DNA from: Chitinophagaceae bacterium
GTDB lineage: Bacteria; Bacteroidota; Bacteroidia; Chitinophagales; Chitinophagaceae
Reading direction: 5' to 3'
Assembly (NCBI GenBank): GCA_016721085.1
Contig: JADKJI010000063.1
Span: 248,001 to 312,000 of the forward strand
Length of the DNA: 64,000 bases
Part shown: positions 8,894 through 17,201 of the stretch, piece after piece
Numbering within the stretch: the stretch's first letter is position 1
How the letters are laid out: each line of letters opens with the position of its first letter
Program-made: the position numbers and the translations under genes
Notes under the pieces: generated by a model
What the model saw: the letters and a program-made list of their open reading frames with translations, nothing else
The model's database searches: none
What the model was told of the DNA's origin: nothing

Positions 8894-9949
8894 ATGACTT
8901 TTACGGCTTCGCAGATAGCGCTGATGATTCAAGGAAAAATCGAAGGTAATGAAACAGCAGCCGTGTCTTCTTTCGGCAAAATTGAAGAAGCTGTTGCAGG
9001 ACAGCTCTCCTTCCTCGCCAATCCCAAATACGAAGAATATCTCTATACCACTGGAGCCTCTATCATCATCATCAATAATAACCTGGAGTTGAAACAACCC
9101 GTTTCAGCTACTTTGATACGGGTTCCGGATGCTTATACTGCTTTCGCCACTTTGCTAACGCAGTACCAGAAAATTGCTACCCAGCAACTGAATGGAATTC
9201 AAGAGCCATCCTATATCTCCAAGACTACCAAGATGGGTACTCAGGTATTTATAGGTGCCTTTGTATATACAGGTGAGAATGTTCAGATTGGTAATAATGT
9301 AAAACTGTTTCCACAAGTATATATAGGCAACAACGTTACCATCGGCGACAATACCATCATCCATCCGGGTGTGAAGATCTATCATGAATGCCGTATCGGT
9401 AGTAATGTGATTATACATGCTGGTACTGTAATAGGCAGTGATGGATTCGGATTTGCTCCACAGGCAGATGGCAGTTTCCAAAAGGTACCACAGATTGGAA
9501 ATGTGATAATAGAAGATGGTGTTGAAATAGGATCAAACTCAACTATTGACAGAGCAACAATCGGTTCCACAATAATAAGAGCTGGTGCTAAACTTGATAA
9601 TCTCATTCAGATTGCGCATAATGTTGAAGTTGGTAATAACACAGTTATTGCAGCACAAAGCGGCGTGAGTGGAAGTACCAAGCTCGGCAAGAATGTAATG
9701 ATCGGCGGACAAGTGGGCATTGTTGGTCACCTGCAGATTGCTGATGGCAGCAAGATCAATGCACAGAGTGGCGTAAGTAAATCTATCAAAACTCCCAATA
9801 CTGCAGTAACCGGATCACCTGCTTTCGACTATACGGCTGCGTTACGTTCGCAAGCTGTTGCCCGCAATCTTCCTGAAATGGAAAAGCGGATCAAGGAACT
9901 GGAAACACTGGTGAAACAATTGCTGGCTGGCAATACCATTACCCAGTAA
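8894..9949 (+). CDS. lpxD: UDP-3-O-acylglucosamine N-acyltransferase
   Basis: Third step of lipid A synthesis: adds a 3-hydroxyacyl chain to the 2-amino group of UDP-3-O-acyl-glucosamine, using acyl-ACP. The N-terminal uridine-binding domain begins MTFTASQIALMIQG. It is followed by many left-handed beta-helix hexapeptides (VQIGNN, VTIGDN, CRIGSN) and the catalytic-His segment QIAHNVEVG, then a helical C-terminus. The ATG at 8894 is preferred over an earlier ATG at 8843, which lies inside the HD gene and adds 17 unrelated residues. Length is 351 residues, normal for the family. The usual downstream partner lpxC/fabZ is displaced by 1.5 kb. Confidence 0.95.
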   Translation: MTFTASQIALMIQGKIEGNETAAVSSFGKIEEAVAGQLSFLANPKYEEYLYTTGASIIIINNNLELKQPVSATLIRVPDAYTAFATLLTQYQKIATQQLNGIQEPSYISKTTKMGTQVFIGAFVYTGENVQIGNNVKLFPQVYIGNNVTIGDNTIIHPGVKIYHECRIGSNVIIHAGTVIGSDGFGFAPQADGSFQKVPQIGNVIIEDGVEIGSNSTIDRATIGSTIIRAGAKLDNLIQIAHNVEVGNNTVIAAQSGVSGSTKLGKNVMIGGQVGIVGHLQIADGSKINAQSGVSKSIKTPNTAVTGSPAFDYTAALRSQAVARNLPEMEKRIKELETLVKQLLAGNTITQ

Positions 9950-10162
9950 TTTTCCCTGAAAAAGGACCCAATTAAGCTTAGGAATTTCCCACTAGCGTCT
10001 ATTTATAAGCGAAAGAAAGCACCTAAAAAGCCCTTATTTTTTTAGATTCTTACCAATTCCCCAATTGATTTAGAATAACTATTTCACGGATTAAGGGTAT
10101 CCCCCTAATTGCTATGTCGTTCATACTCTGCAAATCGCATACACTTACTATTAGAATGTAAT

Positions 10163-10484
10163 ATGAGATTGAAGAAAATCATTTCTATTCATGAACTTGC
10201 ACAGGTAAATGGGTAGTGAACATGTCGCACCTTTACTAAAATTCAATCTCGTGAAAAGTATATCCTTTAAACTTGAGCAGGACGTTGCCCTGTTAGAAAA
10301 AGCAACAAAGAAAAACGTGGTCCAACTACTATTGCTACAGTCAGGCATTGTAAAGATTCTTGGCTCTAACGGTTTCCCAGTGTATAGCACTCAATCGAAG
10401 GCTGGTGTATTCAGTTTCAATCTGGATATTCTACCTACCGATAGTTATACTCTTTTAGTTTCTGCGAATCATATAATGCTGTAA
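10163..10484 (+). pseudogene. Possible remnant of a short secreted protein
   Basis: Two frames may once have been one gene. The first, from ATG 10163, reads MRLKKIISIHELAQV and stops at 10214; the second, from 10209, gives 91 residues including 'VKILGSNGFPVYSTQ' and 'FNLDILPTDSYTLLV'. That pattern, two strands around a 'G.PVYS' turn then 'LP..SYTL', resembles the C-terminal sorting domain of T9SS cargo, but the terminal basic residues are missing. The plain reading is a decayed gene, and it may not have been a gene at all. About 210 bases before it (9950-10162) hold nothing recognisable. Confidence 0.3.
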
Positions 10485-10485
10485 A

Positions 10486-10686
10486 ATGTTCTTCGTAAGC
10501 TCACCGCTTCTTCTTGCCAGTGAGACATTCATAGTAGGTCTTCTGATTGGATATTTCACTTCTATCCGTAATACTAAGAAATTAAAAAAGAAACTGCTTG
10601 ATATGGAGCAGGAGATGATGGATAGGGATGCGGAGGTGTTGCGAAGAGAGTCGGAAGTAAATAGTCGGAAAGTCCGTAGCGTTTGA
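10486..10686 (+). CDS. Small membrane-anchored coiled-coil protein (66 aa)
   Basis: Predicted from composition: a hydrophobic helix (about residues 7-25, LLASETFIVGLLIGYF) followed by a highly charged helix KKLKKKLLDMEQEMMDRDAEVLRRESEV with heptad spacing. That architecture resembles short single-span proteins of Bacteroidota, but no function is known to me. The last few codons merge into the repeat starting near 10690, so the original C-terminus may have been replaced. The start is the only ATG near the frame's 5' end. Confidence 0.4.
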   Translation: MFFVSSPLLLASETFIVGLLIGYFTSIRNTKKLKKKLLDMEQEMMDRDAEVLRRESEVNSRKVRSV

Positions 10687-10689
10687 GTT

Positions 10690-11405
10690 TTGGGGTTTCT
10701 ATATTTAGGGCGTTTGGAGGTGGAGAAACATTAGAGAGACCGGAAGTCCGTAGGGTTTGAGTTTTGGGGTCTCTGATATTTGAGTCCGCGGTCTCTGGGC
10801 TTTGGAGAAACCTAAATTCTAGTCCGGAAGAAAATACAAAATACAAGTCCGAAAGTCCGAAAGTCCGGAAGAAAATACAAAATACAAGTAGGGGAGTTAG
10901 GAAGTAGGGAAGTTAGGAAGGAGGAAAGTAAGGAATGAGTACAGGATATATTTAATTTGGGATTCGACCAACCCCGAAGGGGTTGAATAATAATGACCCC
11001 GGGTGCAACCCGGGGAATTCAGAAAGTCTTAATTTTTTATCGATTAGACGCAGAGGAAACAGCTCTGCGTTTTGTATTTAAGGGAATATTTTTTTCGGAA
11101 TTTTCCCCCTTTTCATTTGCTTTCTTTGCGCTTGCCCCGGGTTATCACCCGGGGATACGATGATTCAACCCCTTCGGGGTTGGGCGAATCCCAAATTAAA
11201 TATATCCTGTACTCATTCCTTACTTTCCTCCTTCCTAACTTCCCTACTTCCTAACTCCCCTACTTGTATTTTGTATTTTCTTCCTGACTTCCGGACTTAA
11301 ATTTCAGTGTCTCCAAAGCCCAAAGGCCGCGGACTCAAATATCAGAGACCCAAAAATTCAAACACTTCGGACTTCCGGACTTTAACCCTGACTTTCCGAC
11401 TATTC
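10690..11405. repeat. Very large concentric inverted repeat before lpxC
   Basis: The left part (about 10690-11015) is mirrored on the opposite strand by the right part (about 11135-11400). The best stretch, 10867-10988 against 11164-11284, is about 120 bp with only one or two mismatches. Outside it lie runs of 'gtccggaagtcc', 'gtaggggagttaggaag' and 'gtctctgatatttgagtcc' in the same mirrored order. The inner ends carry small CCCCGGGT/ACCCGGGG and ACCCCGAAGGGGTT hairpins. The ~120-base centre is AT-rich, with an 'agacgcagagg...ctctgcg' hairpin near 11045-11070. No coding potential is seen. Confidence 0.85.
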
Positions 11406-11412
11406 AAAATCC

Positions 11413-11420
11413 TATCTTTG
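11413..11420 (+). promoter_or_regulatory. Candidate -7 box TATCTTTG for lpxC/fabZ
   Basis: Exact match to TAnnTTTG, 20 bases before the ATG at 11440 and directly after the large inverted repeat. No convincing -33 TTG is seen at 19-21 bases upstream because that sequence belongs to the repeat arm. It would give lpxC/fabZ its own promoter, separate from lpxD. Confidence 0.45.
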
Positions 11421-11439
11421 CCCGTCTTTACTAACAACC

Positions 11440-12846
11440 ATGAACGCAAATTTCAATCCCGACAAACAGCATACTCTTGGTAATGCAGTGAGCATTTCAG
11501 GAACAGGACTTCATACTGGTATCAATGTTGACATGACTTTGAAGCCCGCCAATCCAGGCTATGGCTATCAATTTCAGCGTATTGACCTGCCAGGAATGCC
11601 ATTGATAAAGGCCGATTGCGACCTGGTTACAGATACCAGCCGTGGTACCACCCTCGAGGAAAATGGGGCTAAAGTGAGCACCGTAGAGCATGTTTTGGCG
11701 GCTCTAGTGGGCATGGGAATCGACAACTGTTTGATTGAAGTTAATGGCCCGGAAATGCCCATCATCGATGGTAGCAGCCAGCCCTTTGTTGAGATCATTG
11801 AAGAAGCCGGTGTTTTTGAGCAGGATGCTGCTAAAGCCTGGTATAGCATCGATACCAATATCTCCCATTACGATGAGAAGAAGCGCGTTGAAATGACCGC
11901 CCTTCCTTCTACAGATTATAAGATAACTACACTAATAGATTTCAATAGTCCGGTTTTAGGTACACAGCACGCAGGACTGAAAACCATGCGCGATTTCAAA
12001 GCCGAGATTTCTCCATGCCGCACTTTCTGCTTCCTTCATGAATTGGAAATGCTGCTTGATAACAACCTGATTAAAGGCGGCGATATCAATAATGCCATTG
12101 TAGTAGTAGATAAGCCAGTAACTCAGGAAGAAATGAGCCGTTTGGCAAGGGCTTTCGGCCGCGATAAGATGGAAGTAAAGAGCGAAGGCTACCTCAATAA
12201 CCTCGAGTTGCGTTTTCCAAACGAACCAGCCCGTCATAAACTGCTTGATGTGGTAGGTGATTTGGCCCTGATTGGCTACCCTATCAAGGCGCATATCATT
12301 GCTAACCGTCCGGGACATAGCAGCAATGTGGACTTCGCAAGGAAGATCAAGCATTATATAAAAAAAAACAAGCATACGAAGGACATACCAGTTTATGATC
12401 CCACCCAGCCGCCCCTCTACAATACCCAAATGATAGAGAAGAAGCTGCCGCACCGTTATCCCTTCCTACTGGTAGATAAGATTATTGAGCTGACCGATAA
12501 GCATATTGTGGGTATCAAGAATGTGACTTTCAATGAGCCTTTCTTTACAGGTCACTTCCCCAATAACCCTGTAATGCCTGGTGTTTTGCAGGTGGAAGCC
12601 TTGGCACAAACCGGTGGTATTCTGGCGATTAACTCCATGCCACAGGGAGAATACGACACTTATTTCCTGAAAATCGACAATTGTAAGTTCAAGATGAAAG
12701 TAGTTCCTGGGGACACCCTTATTTTGAGGATGGAACTGGTAGCGCCGATCAGAAGGGGTATATGTGAAATGAGGGGGACTGTGTTCGTAGGCAATAAGAT
12801 AGCTACGGAGGCAGATTTAGTGGCCCAATTGGTAAAAAGAGGCTGA
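11440..12846 (+). CDS. lpxC/fabZ: Bifunctional LpxC deacetylase / FabZ dehydratase
   Basis: A 468-residue fusion typical of Bacteroidota. Residues 1 to about 315 are UDP-3-O-acyl-GlcNAc deacetylase, the committed step of lipid A synthesis; zinc ligands H84 (TVEH), H266 and D270 (RHKLLD) are present. Residues from about 331 are (3R)-hydroxyacyl-ACP dehydratase of fatty-acid synthesis: PHRYPFLLVD, then catalytic H372 in GHFPNNPVMPG and E386 in VEALAQ. The fusion places the competing consumers of 3-hydroxyacyl-ACP in one polypeptide. lpxA follows after 185 bases, with its own promoter-like box and a hairpin between them. Confidence 0.97.
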   Translation: MNANFNPDKQHTLGNAVSISGTGLHTGINVDMTLKPANPGYGYQFQRIDLPGMPLIKADCDLVTDTSRGTTLEENGAKVSTVEHVLAALVGMGIDNCLIEVNGPEMPIIDGSSQPFVEIIEEAGVFEQDAAKAWYSIDTNISHYDEKKRVEMTALPSTDYKITTLIDFNSPVLGTQHAGLKTMRDFKAEISPCRTFCFLHELEMLLDNNLIKGGDINNAIVVVDKPVTQEEMSRLARAFGRDKMEVKSEGYLNNLELRFPNEPARHKLLDVVGDLALIGYPIKAHIIANRPGHSSNVDFARKIKHYIKKNKHTKDIPVYDPTQPPLYNTQMIEKKLPHRYPFLLVDKIIELTDKHIVGIKNVTFNEPFFTGHFPNNPVMPGVLQVEALAQTGGILAINSMPQGEYDTYFLKIDNCKFKMKVVPGDTLILRMELVAPIRRGICEMRGTVFVGNKIATEADLVAQLVKRG

Positions 12847-12881
12847 TTGCAACCAAAAAGTTAACTTTACATAATTAAGAC

Positions 12882-12889
12882 TATTTTTG
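12882..12889 (+). promoter_or_regulatory. Candidate -7 box TATTTTTG before lpxA
   Basis: Exact TAnnTTTG match 36 bases after the lpxC/fabZ stop. If used, transcription would begin near 12896, inside the hairpin at 12891-12917, giving lpxA a leader of about 135 bases. Confidence 0.4.
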
Positions 12890-12890
12890 T

Positions 12891-12917
12891 ACGTCAGGTT
12901 AATTGCCTGACGTTTTG
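12891..12917 (+). terminator. Hairpin between lpxC/fabZ and lpxA
   Basis: Perfect 8-bp stem ACGTCAGG/CCTGACGT with a 7-base loop, followed by TTT. It may act as a partial terminator or attenuator that lowers lpxA expression relative to lpxC. The U-tract is short, so full termination is unlikely. Confidence 0.5.
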
Positions 12918-13031
12918 CTATTAAACAATATCTTGAAACCTGAGAGCCAATCAAATCGAGCTAAGTTGAAACCGATTACCGGTGCTGAACCTGTGTCTGG
13001 TGATACGCCTATACTTAAGAATGTTACAGCC

Positions 13032-13838
13032 ATGATTCATCCCCATACTTATATTCACCCTAATGCCAAGCTGGCGACAAATGTTAAGATCGATCCTTTC
13101 ACAGTTATTCACCAGAATGTAGAAATTGGTGAAGGAACCTGGATTGGTAGTAATGTTACTATCATGGAAGGTGCCAGTATCGGTAAGAATTGCCGCATCT
13201 TCCCAGGTGCTGTAATTGCAGCGATTCCGCAAGACTTGAAGTTTGAAGGGGAAGAAACAATGGTAGAAATTGGTGACAATACTACTATCAGGGAATTTGT
13301 AACTATCAACCGTGGTACAAAAGATCGTTGGAAAACGAAAGTGGGAAAGAATTGTATGATTATGGCTTATAGCCACCTCGCACATGACTGTCTTATCGGT
13401 AACAACTGTATCATGAGTAATAACTCACAGATTGCAGGACATGTTGAAATGGGTGATTGGGCTATCCTCGGTGGTATGTGTGCTGTGCATCAGTTTGTAA
13501 AAATCGGACAACACTCTTTTGTGAGTGGTGGTTCATTAGTTGGTAAAGACGTTCCTCCTTATATTAAAGCTGGTAGACAACCTTTAAGTTATTCTGGAGT
13601 GAATTCAGTTGGATTAAAGCGCCGCGGATTCACTATCGATAAGATCAATCATATCCTGGAAATCTACAGGGTTATCTATAACAAAGGCATGAATACTTCA
13701 CAGGCGCTTGAATTCCTGGAAGAAGAATTCCCCGCCACTGACGAGCGCGATGAAATTGTAACCTTCATCCGTGAAAGCGGCCGCGGTATTATTAAACGCT
13801 ATTCAAAAAATAGTGTGGATGAAGATATCGCTGACTAA
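13032..13838 (+). CDS. lpxA: Acyl-ACP--UDP-N-acetylglucosamine O-acyltransferase
   Basis: First acylation of lipid A synthesis: transfers a 3-hydroxyacyl chain to the 3-OH of UDP-GlcNAc. It is 268 residues from ATG 13032, where MIHPHTYIHPNA matches the normal LpxA N-terminus. An open frame extends upstream to 12903 but adds 43 residues unlike the family. Left-handed beta-helix hexapeptides fill residues 5-180 and are followed by the helical C-terminal domain. H115 and H118 lie in AYSHLAHDC, H118 being the general base by alignment with the E. coli enzyme. Its last 20 bases overlap the ABC ATPase. Confidence 0.96.
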   Translation: MIHPHTYIHPNAKLATNVKIDPFTVIHQNVEIGEGTWIGSNVTIMEGASIGKNCRIFPGAVIAAIPQDLKFEGEETMVEIGDNTTIREFVTINRGTKDRWKTKVGKNCMIMAYSHLAHDCLIGNNCIMSNNSQIAGHVEMGDWAILGGMCAVHQFVKIGQHSFVSGGSLVGKDVPPYIKAGRQPLSYSGVNSVGLKRRGFTIDKINHILEIYRVIYNKGMNTSQALEFLEEEFPATDERDEIVTFIRESGRGIIKRYSKNSVDEDIAD

Positions 13839-14460
13839 AGCCGGTAAACGCTACAACCGCGACTGGATCTTCCGTAATTTTTCTTACGATTTTAGTGCTG
13901 GGCAATCGTATGCCATCACAGGACCGAATGGTTCTGGTAAATCCACCTTATTGCAAGCTATTGGAGGCGCCATCGTATTAAGTGAAGGAGAAGCTATCTA
14001 CCAACGCATCACTCCTACGAATGTAGTAACTATAGAACCGGATCTGGCCTATCGTCATTTATCTATCGCTGCTCCCTATCTTGAATTGATTGAGGAGATG
14101 AATGTTACAGAATTCCTGGGTTTCCACCAGCAATTCAAACCCTTTATTCCTTCAGTTACCATTCCACAGATATTACAAATTGTTGGATTGGAAAAAGCCG
14201 CACAGAAACAAATACGGTATTATAGCAGCGGTATGAAACAAAGGGTGAAACTGGCACAAGCTATTTTCAGTGAAGTGCCTGTTGTTTTACTAGATGAACC
14301 CTGCACCAACCTCGATGCAGAAGGTATTGCCCTTTATCAACGTATGATTGCAGAATATTGCGGTCAGCGTCTTATGCTGGTAAGCAGTAACGACCTTACG
14401 GAATACGGTTTCTGCAGCAAGCAGATCAATATCATGGATTATAAGACCGGTAAGGCCTAA
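13819..14460 (+). CDS. ABC transporter ATP-binding protein
   Basis: A 213-residue nucleotide-binding subunit. Walker A GPNGSGKST (about residues 35-43), signature YSSGMKQRVKLA, Walker B VVLLDEPCTNLD and the H-loop region replaced by VSSNDLTEY are visible. No membrane segments are present, so it needs a permease partner, which is not adjacent. The ATG at 13819 overlaps the lpxA end by 20 bases, pointing to translational coupling. The convergent emrB stop lies 21 bases beyond its own stop. The substrate is unknown; lpxA linkage hints at an envelope role but does not prove one. Confidence 0.9.
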   Translation: MKISLTKAGKRYNRDWIFRNFSYDFSAGQSYAITGPNGSGKSTLLQAIGGAIVLSEGEAIYQRITPTNVVTIEPDLAYRHLSIAAPYLELIEEMNVTEFLGFHQQFKPFIPSVTIPQILQIVGLEKAAQKQIRYYSSGMKQRVKLAQAIFSEVPVVLLDEPCTNLDAEGIALYQRMIAEYCGQRLMLVSSNDLTEYGFCSKQINIMDYKTGKA

Positions 14461-14481
14461 GCGAATTCCAACGAACTATAA

Positions 14482-16062
14482 TTAATGCGCGGCACTGAGA
14501 TCGAGTTTCTCAGCCTGCTTCTTATTTTTGATCATCAATACAAAGGGTACGCATACCAAAAAGATGAGTCCTATATAAAGGAATACATCCATATAAGATA
14601 ATACCATCGCCTGTTTAGTAACAGAGTAATCCATAACTGCATATGCTTTCTGCAAAGCATTATTAGAAGCATCCCCCTTAGCCATAAATCCTTGCTGCAA
14701 TCCCGCTACTCGCTGTTGTACCATGGCACTATTCACATCCAGCTTACTCACCAATACACTTCTGTGTTCCATCAATTGCTGCGACATGAATGTTGTTATA
14801 AGGGCGATACCGAATGAACCACCCAGTTGTCGCATCATACCAGTAAACGCTGCTCCATCCCCAATCTCTTTTCCTTTCAATGTACTCAATGAAAGTGTAG
14901 TAACAGGAATGAATAATAAAGCCATGGCAATACCACGGAAAATCAGCATCCAGAAAAAAGAATCCTTGCTTGTATCAGGTGTCAATATCTTATAGCCCCA
15001 GAAACAGAAGAAGAAAAACATCAGCATACCCATAGCAGCCAGAATCTGTTGCTTAGCTCCTACCTGTAATAATTTACCAATCATCGGCATCAGGAAGGCT
15101 GTTGTCAAAGCAGCGGGCACCATCAGCATACCTGATTGGGTGGCCGTCCAACCCAAAGTTGCTTGCGTATAAAGAGGAATGATAAAAGTTGATCCGTATA
15201 ATCCAAATCCCATGATAAAAGAAAGAACGGTACCCACCCTTAGGTTTCCATTTTTCAACGCTCGAAGATTCACCACCGGATTACGGAAAGTCATTTCTCG
15301 CCAGATAAAGAAGAAGGCACCGAATACAGCAATGACAGTTAAGTAGATGATTGTTTTATTCGTAAACCAATCATCATCATGTCCCTTTTCAAGAATGTAT
15401 TGTAAGGAACCAATAAAGATTGCCAACAATGCAATACCAGCCCAGTCGATATCTTTAATAGCACTCTTTACAGAATATCTGGGACTGCGAACAAATTGCA
15501 ACGTCAATAAAGTAGCTATTACTCCGAGAGGTATGTTTATATAGAAGATATAAGGCCAGGAATAATTATCTGTAATGAATCCACCCAATGGCGGACCTAA
15601 GGTTGGACCTACAATTACACCCATTCCGTAAATAGCCTGCGCCATTCCTCTTTTCTCACGAGGATAACTTTCGGTTATGATTGTTTGTGATGTTACCAAC
15701 AAAGCTCCTCCTCCTACCCCTTGCAGGAAACGGAAGATCACGAGCTCAGCAATGGTAGTTGAATTACCACAAAGAAAAGAACAGATAGTAAACAGAATGA
15801 TGGAAGCTGCGAAATAGTTCCGGCGACCGAACTGCTGGCTTAACCAACTGGTCATTGGAACAATGATCACATTACCTATCGCGTAGGCAGTAATCACCCA
15901 ACCCACTTCACTGGTGGTGGCACCGAGGTTACCTTTCATATCATTCAGCGCCACGTTCACGATAGTGGTATCCACTATTTCCAATAAGGCGCAGATGATG
16001 GCAGTAACCGTAATGATCACCCGTCTTGAACCATACTCTACAAGGGAAGCTTCCTGAACCAT
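14482..16062 (-). CDS. Multidrug efflux MFS transporter, EmrB/QacA (DHA2) family
   Basis: A 526-residue inner-membrane drug/proton antiporter with 14 predicted spans. DHA2 marks include 'ALLEIVDTTIVNVAL' in TM1 with the D of motif D1, LSQQFGRR as motif A after TM2, and the long 'GVIVGPTLGPPLGG' of motif C in TM5. It is the last gene of tetR-tolC-emrA-emrB (gap to emrA 27 bases) and should pair with the membrane-fusion and outer-membrane partners upstream to pump hydrophobic toxic compounds out of the cell. The spectrum of substrates is not predictable. Confidence 0.95.
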   Translation of the reverse strand: MVQEASLVEYGSRRVIITVTAIICALLEIVDTTIVNVALNDMKGNLGATTSEVGWVITAYAIGNVIIVPMTSWLSQQFGRRNYFAASIILFTICSFLCGNSTTIAELVIFRFLQGVGGGALLVTSQTIITESYPREKRGMAQAIYGMGVIVGPTLGPPLGGFITDNYSWPYIFYINIPLGVIATLLTLQFVRSPRYSVKSAIKDIDWAGIALLAIFIGSLQYILEKGHDDDWFTNKTIIYLTVIAVFGAFFFIWREMTFRNPVVNLRALKNGNLRVGTVLSFIMGFGLYGSTFIIPLYTQATLGWTATQSGMLMVPAALTTAFLMPMIGKLLQVGAKQQILAAMGMLMFFFFCFWGYKILTPDTSKDSFFWMLIFRGIAMALLFIPVTTLSLSTLKGKEIGDGAAFTGMMRQLGGSFGIALITTFMSQQLMEHRSVLVSKLDVNSAMVQQRVAGLQQGFMAKGDASNNALQKAYAVMDYSVTKQAMVLSYMDVFLYIGLIFLVCVPFVLMIKNKKQAEKLDLSAAH

Positions 16063-16089
16063 ATCAATCAGTTATAAAATTTGTTTGTA

Positions 16090-17181
16090 TCAATTCAAAT
16101 GAACATCTACCAATACATTCATACCCGGACGTAATTTCTTCACTAGCGTATCTGCTGCATTTGTAAACTCGATACGCACTGGCAAACGCTGAACCACTTT
16201 CACAAAGTTGCCACTTGCATTATCAGGAGGTAACAGCGCGAAGGTTGAACCAGTAGCTGGTGAGAAGGAGGCGACTGTTGCATCAAAATCGTGGTCAGGA
16301 AAAACATCGGCATGAATTACCACTTTTTGTCCAACCACCATCTTATTCAACTGTGTCTCTTTGAAATTAGCTACCACCCAAACCTGGCTGCTATGCACTA
16401 CACTGAATAGAGCTTGTCCAGCTTGTACAAATTGTCCTGTCTGTACATTCACTTTCGACACCATCCCATCTTCCTGGGCAATCAATGCCGTATATGACAA
16501 TGTAAGTTTTGCTGCATCCACATCCACTTTACGTTGCTGGATGGTAGCATCAGCAATACTCATCTGTTGTGCTGTGGCATCGCTTTGTACAGAAACGGAT
16601 CTTGTTTGTTGTGTAGCCTGTATTTTCTGTTGTTCCAATATCGCCACTTGTTTCTCCGCCGATTGTTTAGCAGCTAAAGCTTGTTCGTATTGCTGCTGTG
16701 TAATGGAATGATCTTTTATCAGGTTCGCGAAACGATCGTAATCATTACTAGCGCGCCATAAGGTTACTTTAGCTGCTTCTATCTGTGCATCGATGGTTTT
16801 GATAGCTGATGCAGTAGAAAGAATATTTGCTTTCGCCGCTTCTGTAGTAGCTCTTGCACTGTTCAATGAAGTCTGTGAAGCAGCGAGAGCCGCTTCCGCT
16901 TGCTGTAACTTGATAACGTAATCACGGTTATCCAACAGGAGAAGTGTATCTCCTTTTTTCACCACCTGATTATCTTTAACCCTCACTTCTGCAACATAAC
17001 CGGCAACGCGGGGAATAACAGGAATGATATCGGCACTTACCTGTGCATCATCGGTATCTTCATGGGCAAGACCATGTTTGTATTTTGAATAACCAAACCA
17101 GCTACCACCGATGACCAATACGGCCAATATGATGATGAAAACCGGGTTTTTCTTTTTTGGAGCGGGCGTTGTTGTTTCCAT
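16090..17181 (-). CDS. HlyD/EmrA-family membrane fusion protein
   Basis: A 363-residue periplasmic adaptor anchored by one N-terminal helix (about residues 14-30, VFIIILAVLVIGGSWF). After it come the biotinyl-lipoyl half motif ('PRVAGYVAEVRVKDNQVVKKGD'-like strand pair around residues 52-75), a long alpha-helical hairpin rich in Ala/Gln (80-210), the second lipoyl half DGMVSKVNVQTGQFV and the beta-barrel domain. It bridges EmrB to the TolC-like channel. Spacing is 20 bases from the tolC stop and 27 to emrB. Confidence 0.95.
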   Translation of the reverse strand: METTTPAPKKKNPVFIIILAVLVIGGSWFGYSKYKHGLAHEDTDDAQVSADIIPVIPRVAGYVAEVRVKDNQVVKKGDTLLLLDNRDYVIKLQQAEAALAASQTSLNSARATTEAAKANILSTASAIKTIDAQIEAAKVTLWRASNDYDRFANLIKDHSITQQQYEQALAAKQSAEKQVAILEQQKIQATQQTRSVSVQSDATAQQMSIADATIQQRKVDVDAAKLTLSYTALIAQEDGMVSKVNVQTGQFVQAGQALFSVVHSSQVWVVANFKETQLNKMVVGQKVVIHADVFPDHDFDATVASFSPATGSTFALLPPDNASGNFVKVVQRLPVRIEFTNAADTLVKKLRPGMNVLVDVHLN

Positions 17182-17201
17182 ATAATTTAGTTGAATGGCT
17201 T

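Noticed and set aside
10690..11405. Insertion sequence or transposon with terminal inverted repeats
   Set aside because: The centre is only about 120 bases and has no transposase frame; arms are mirrored all the way inward rather than only at the ends.
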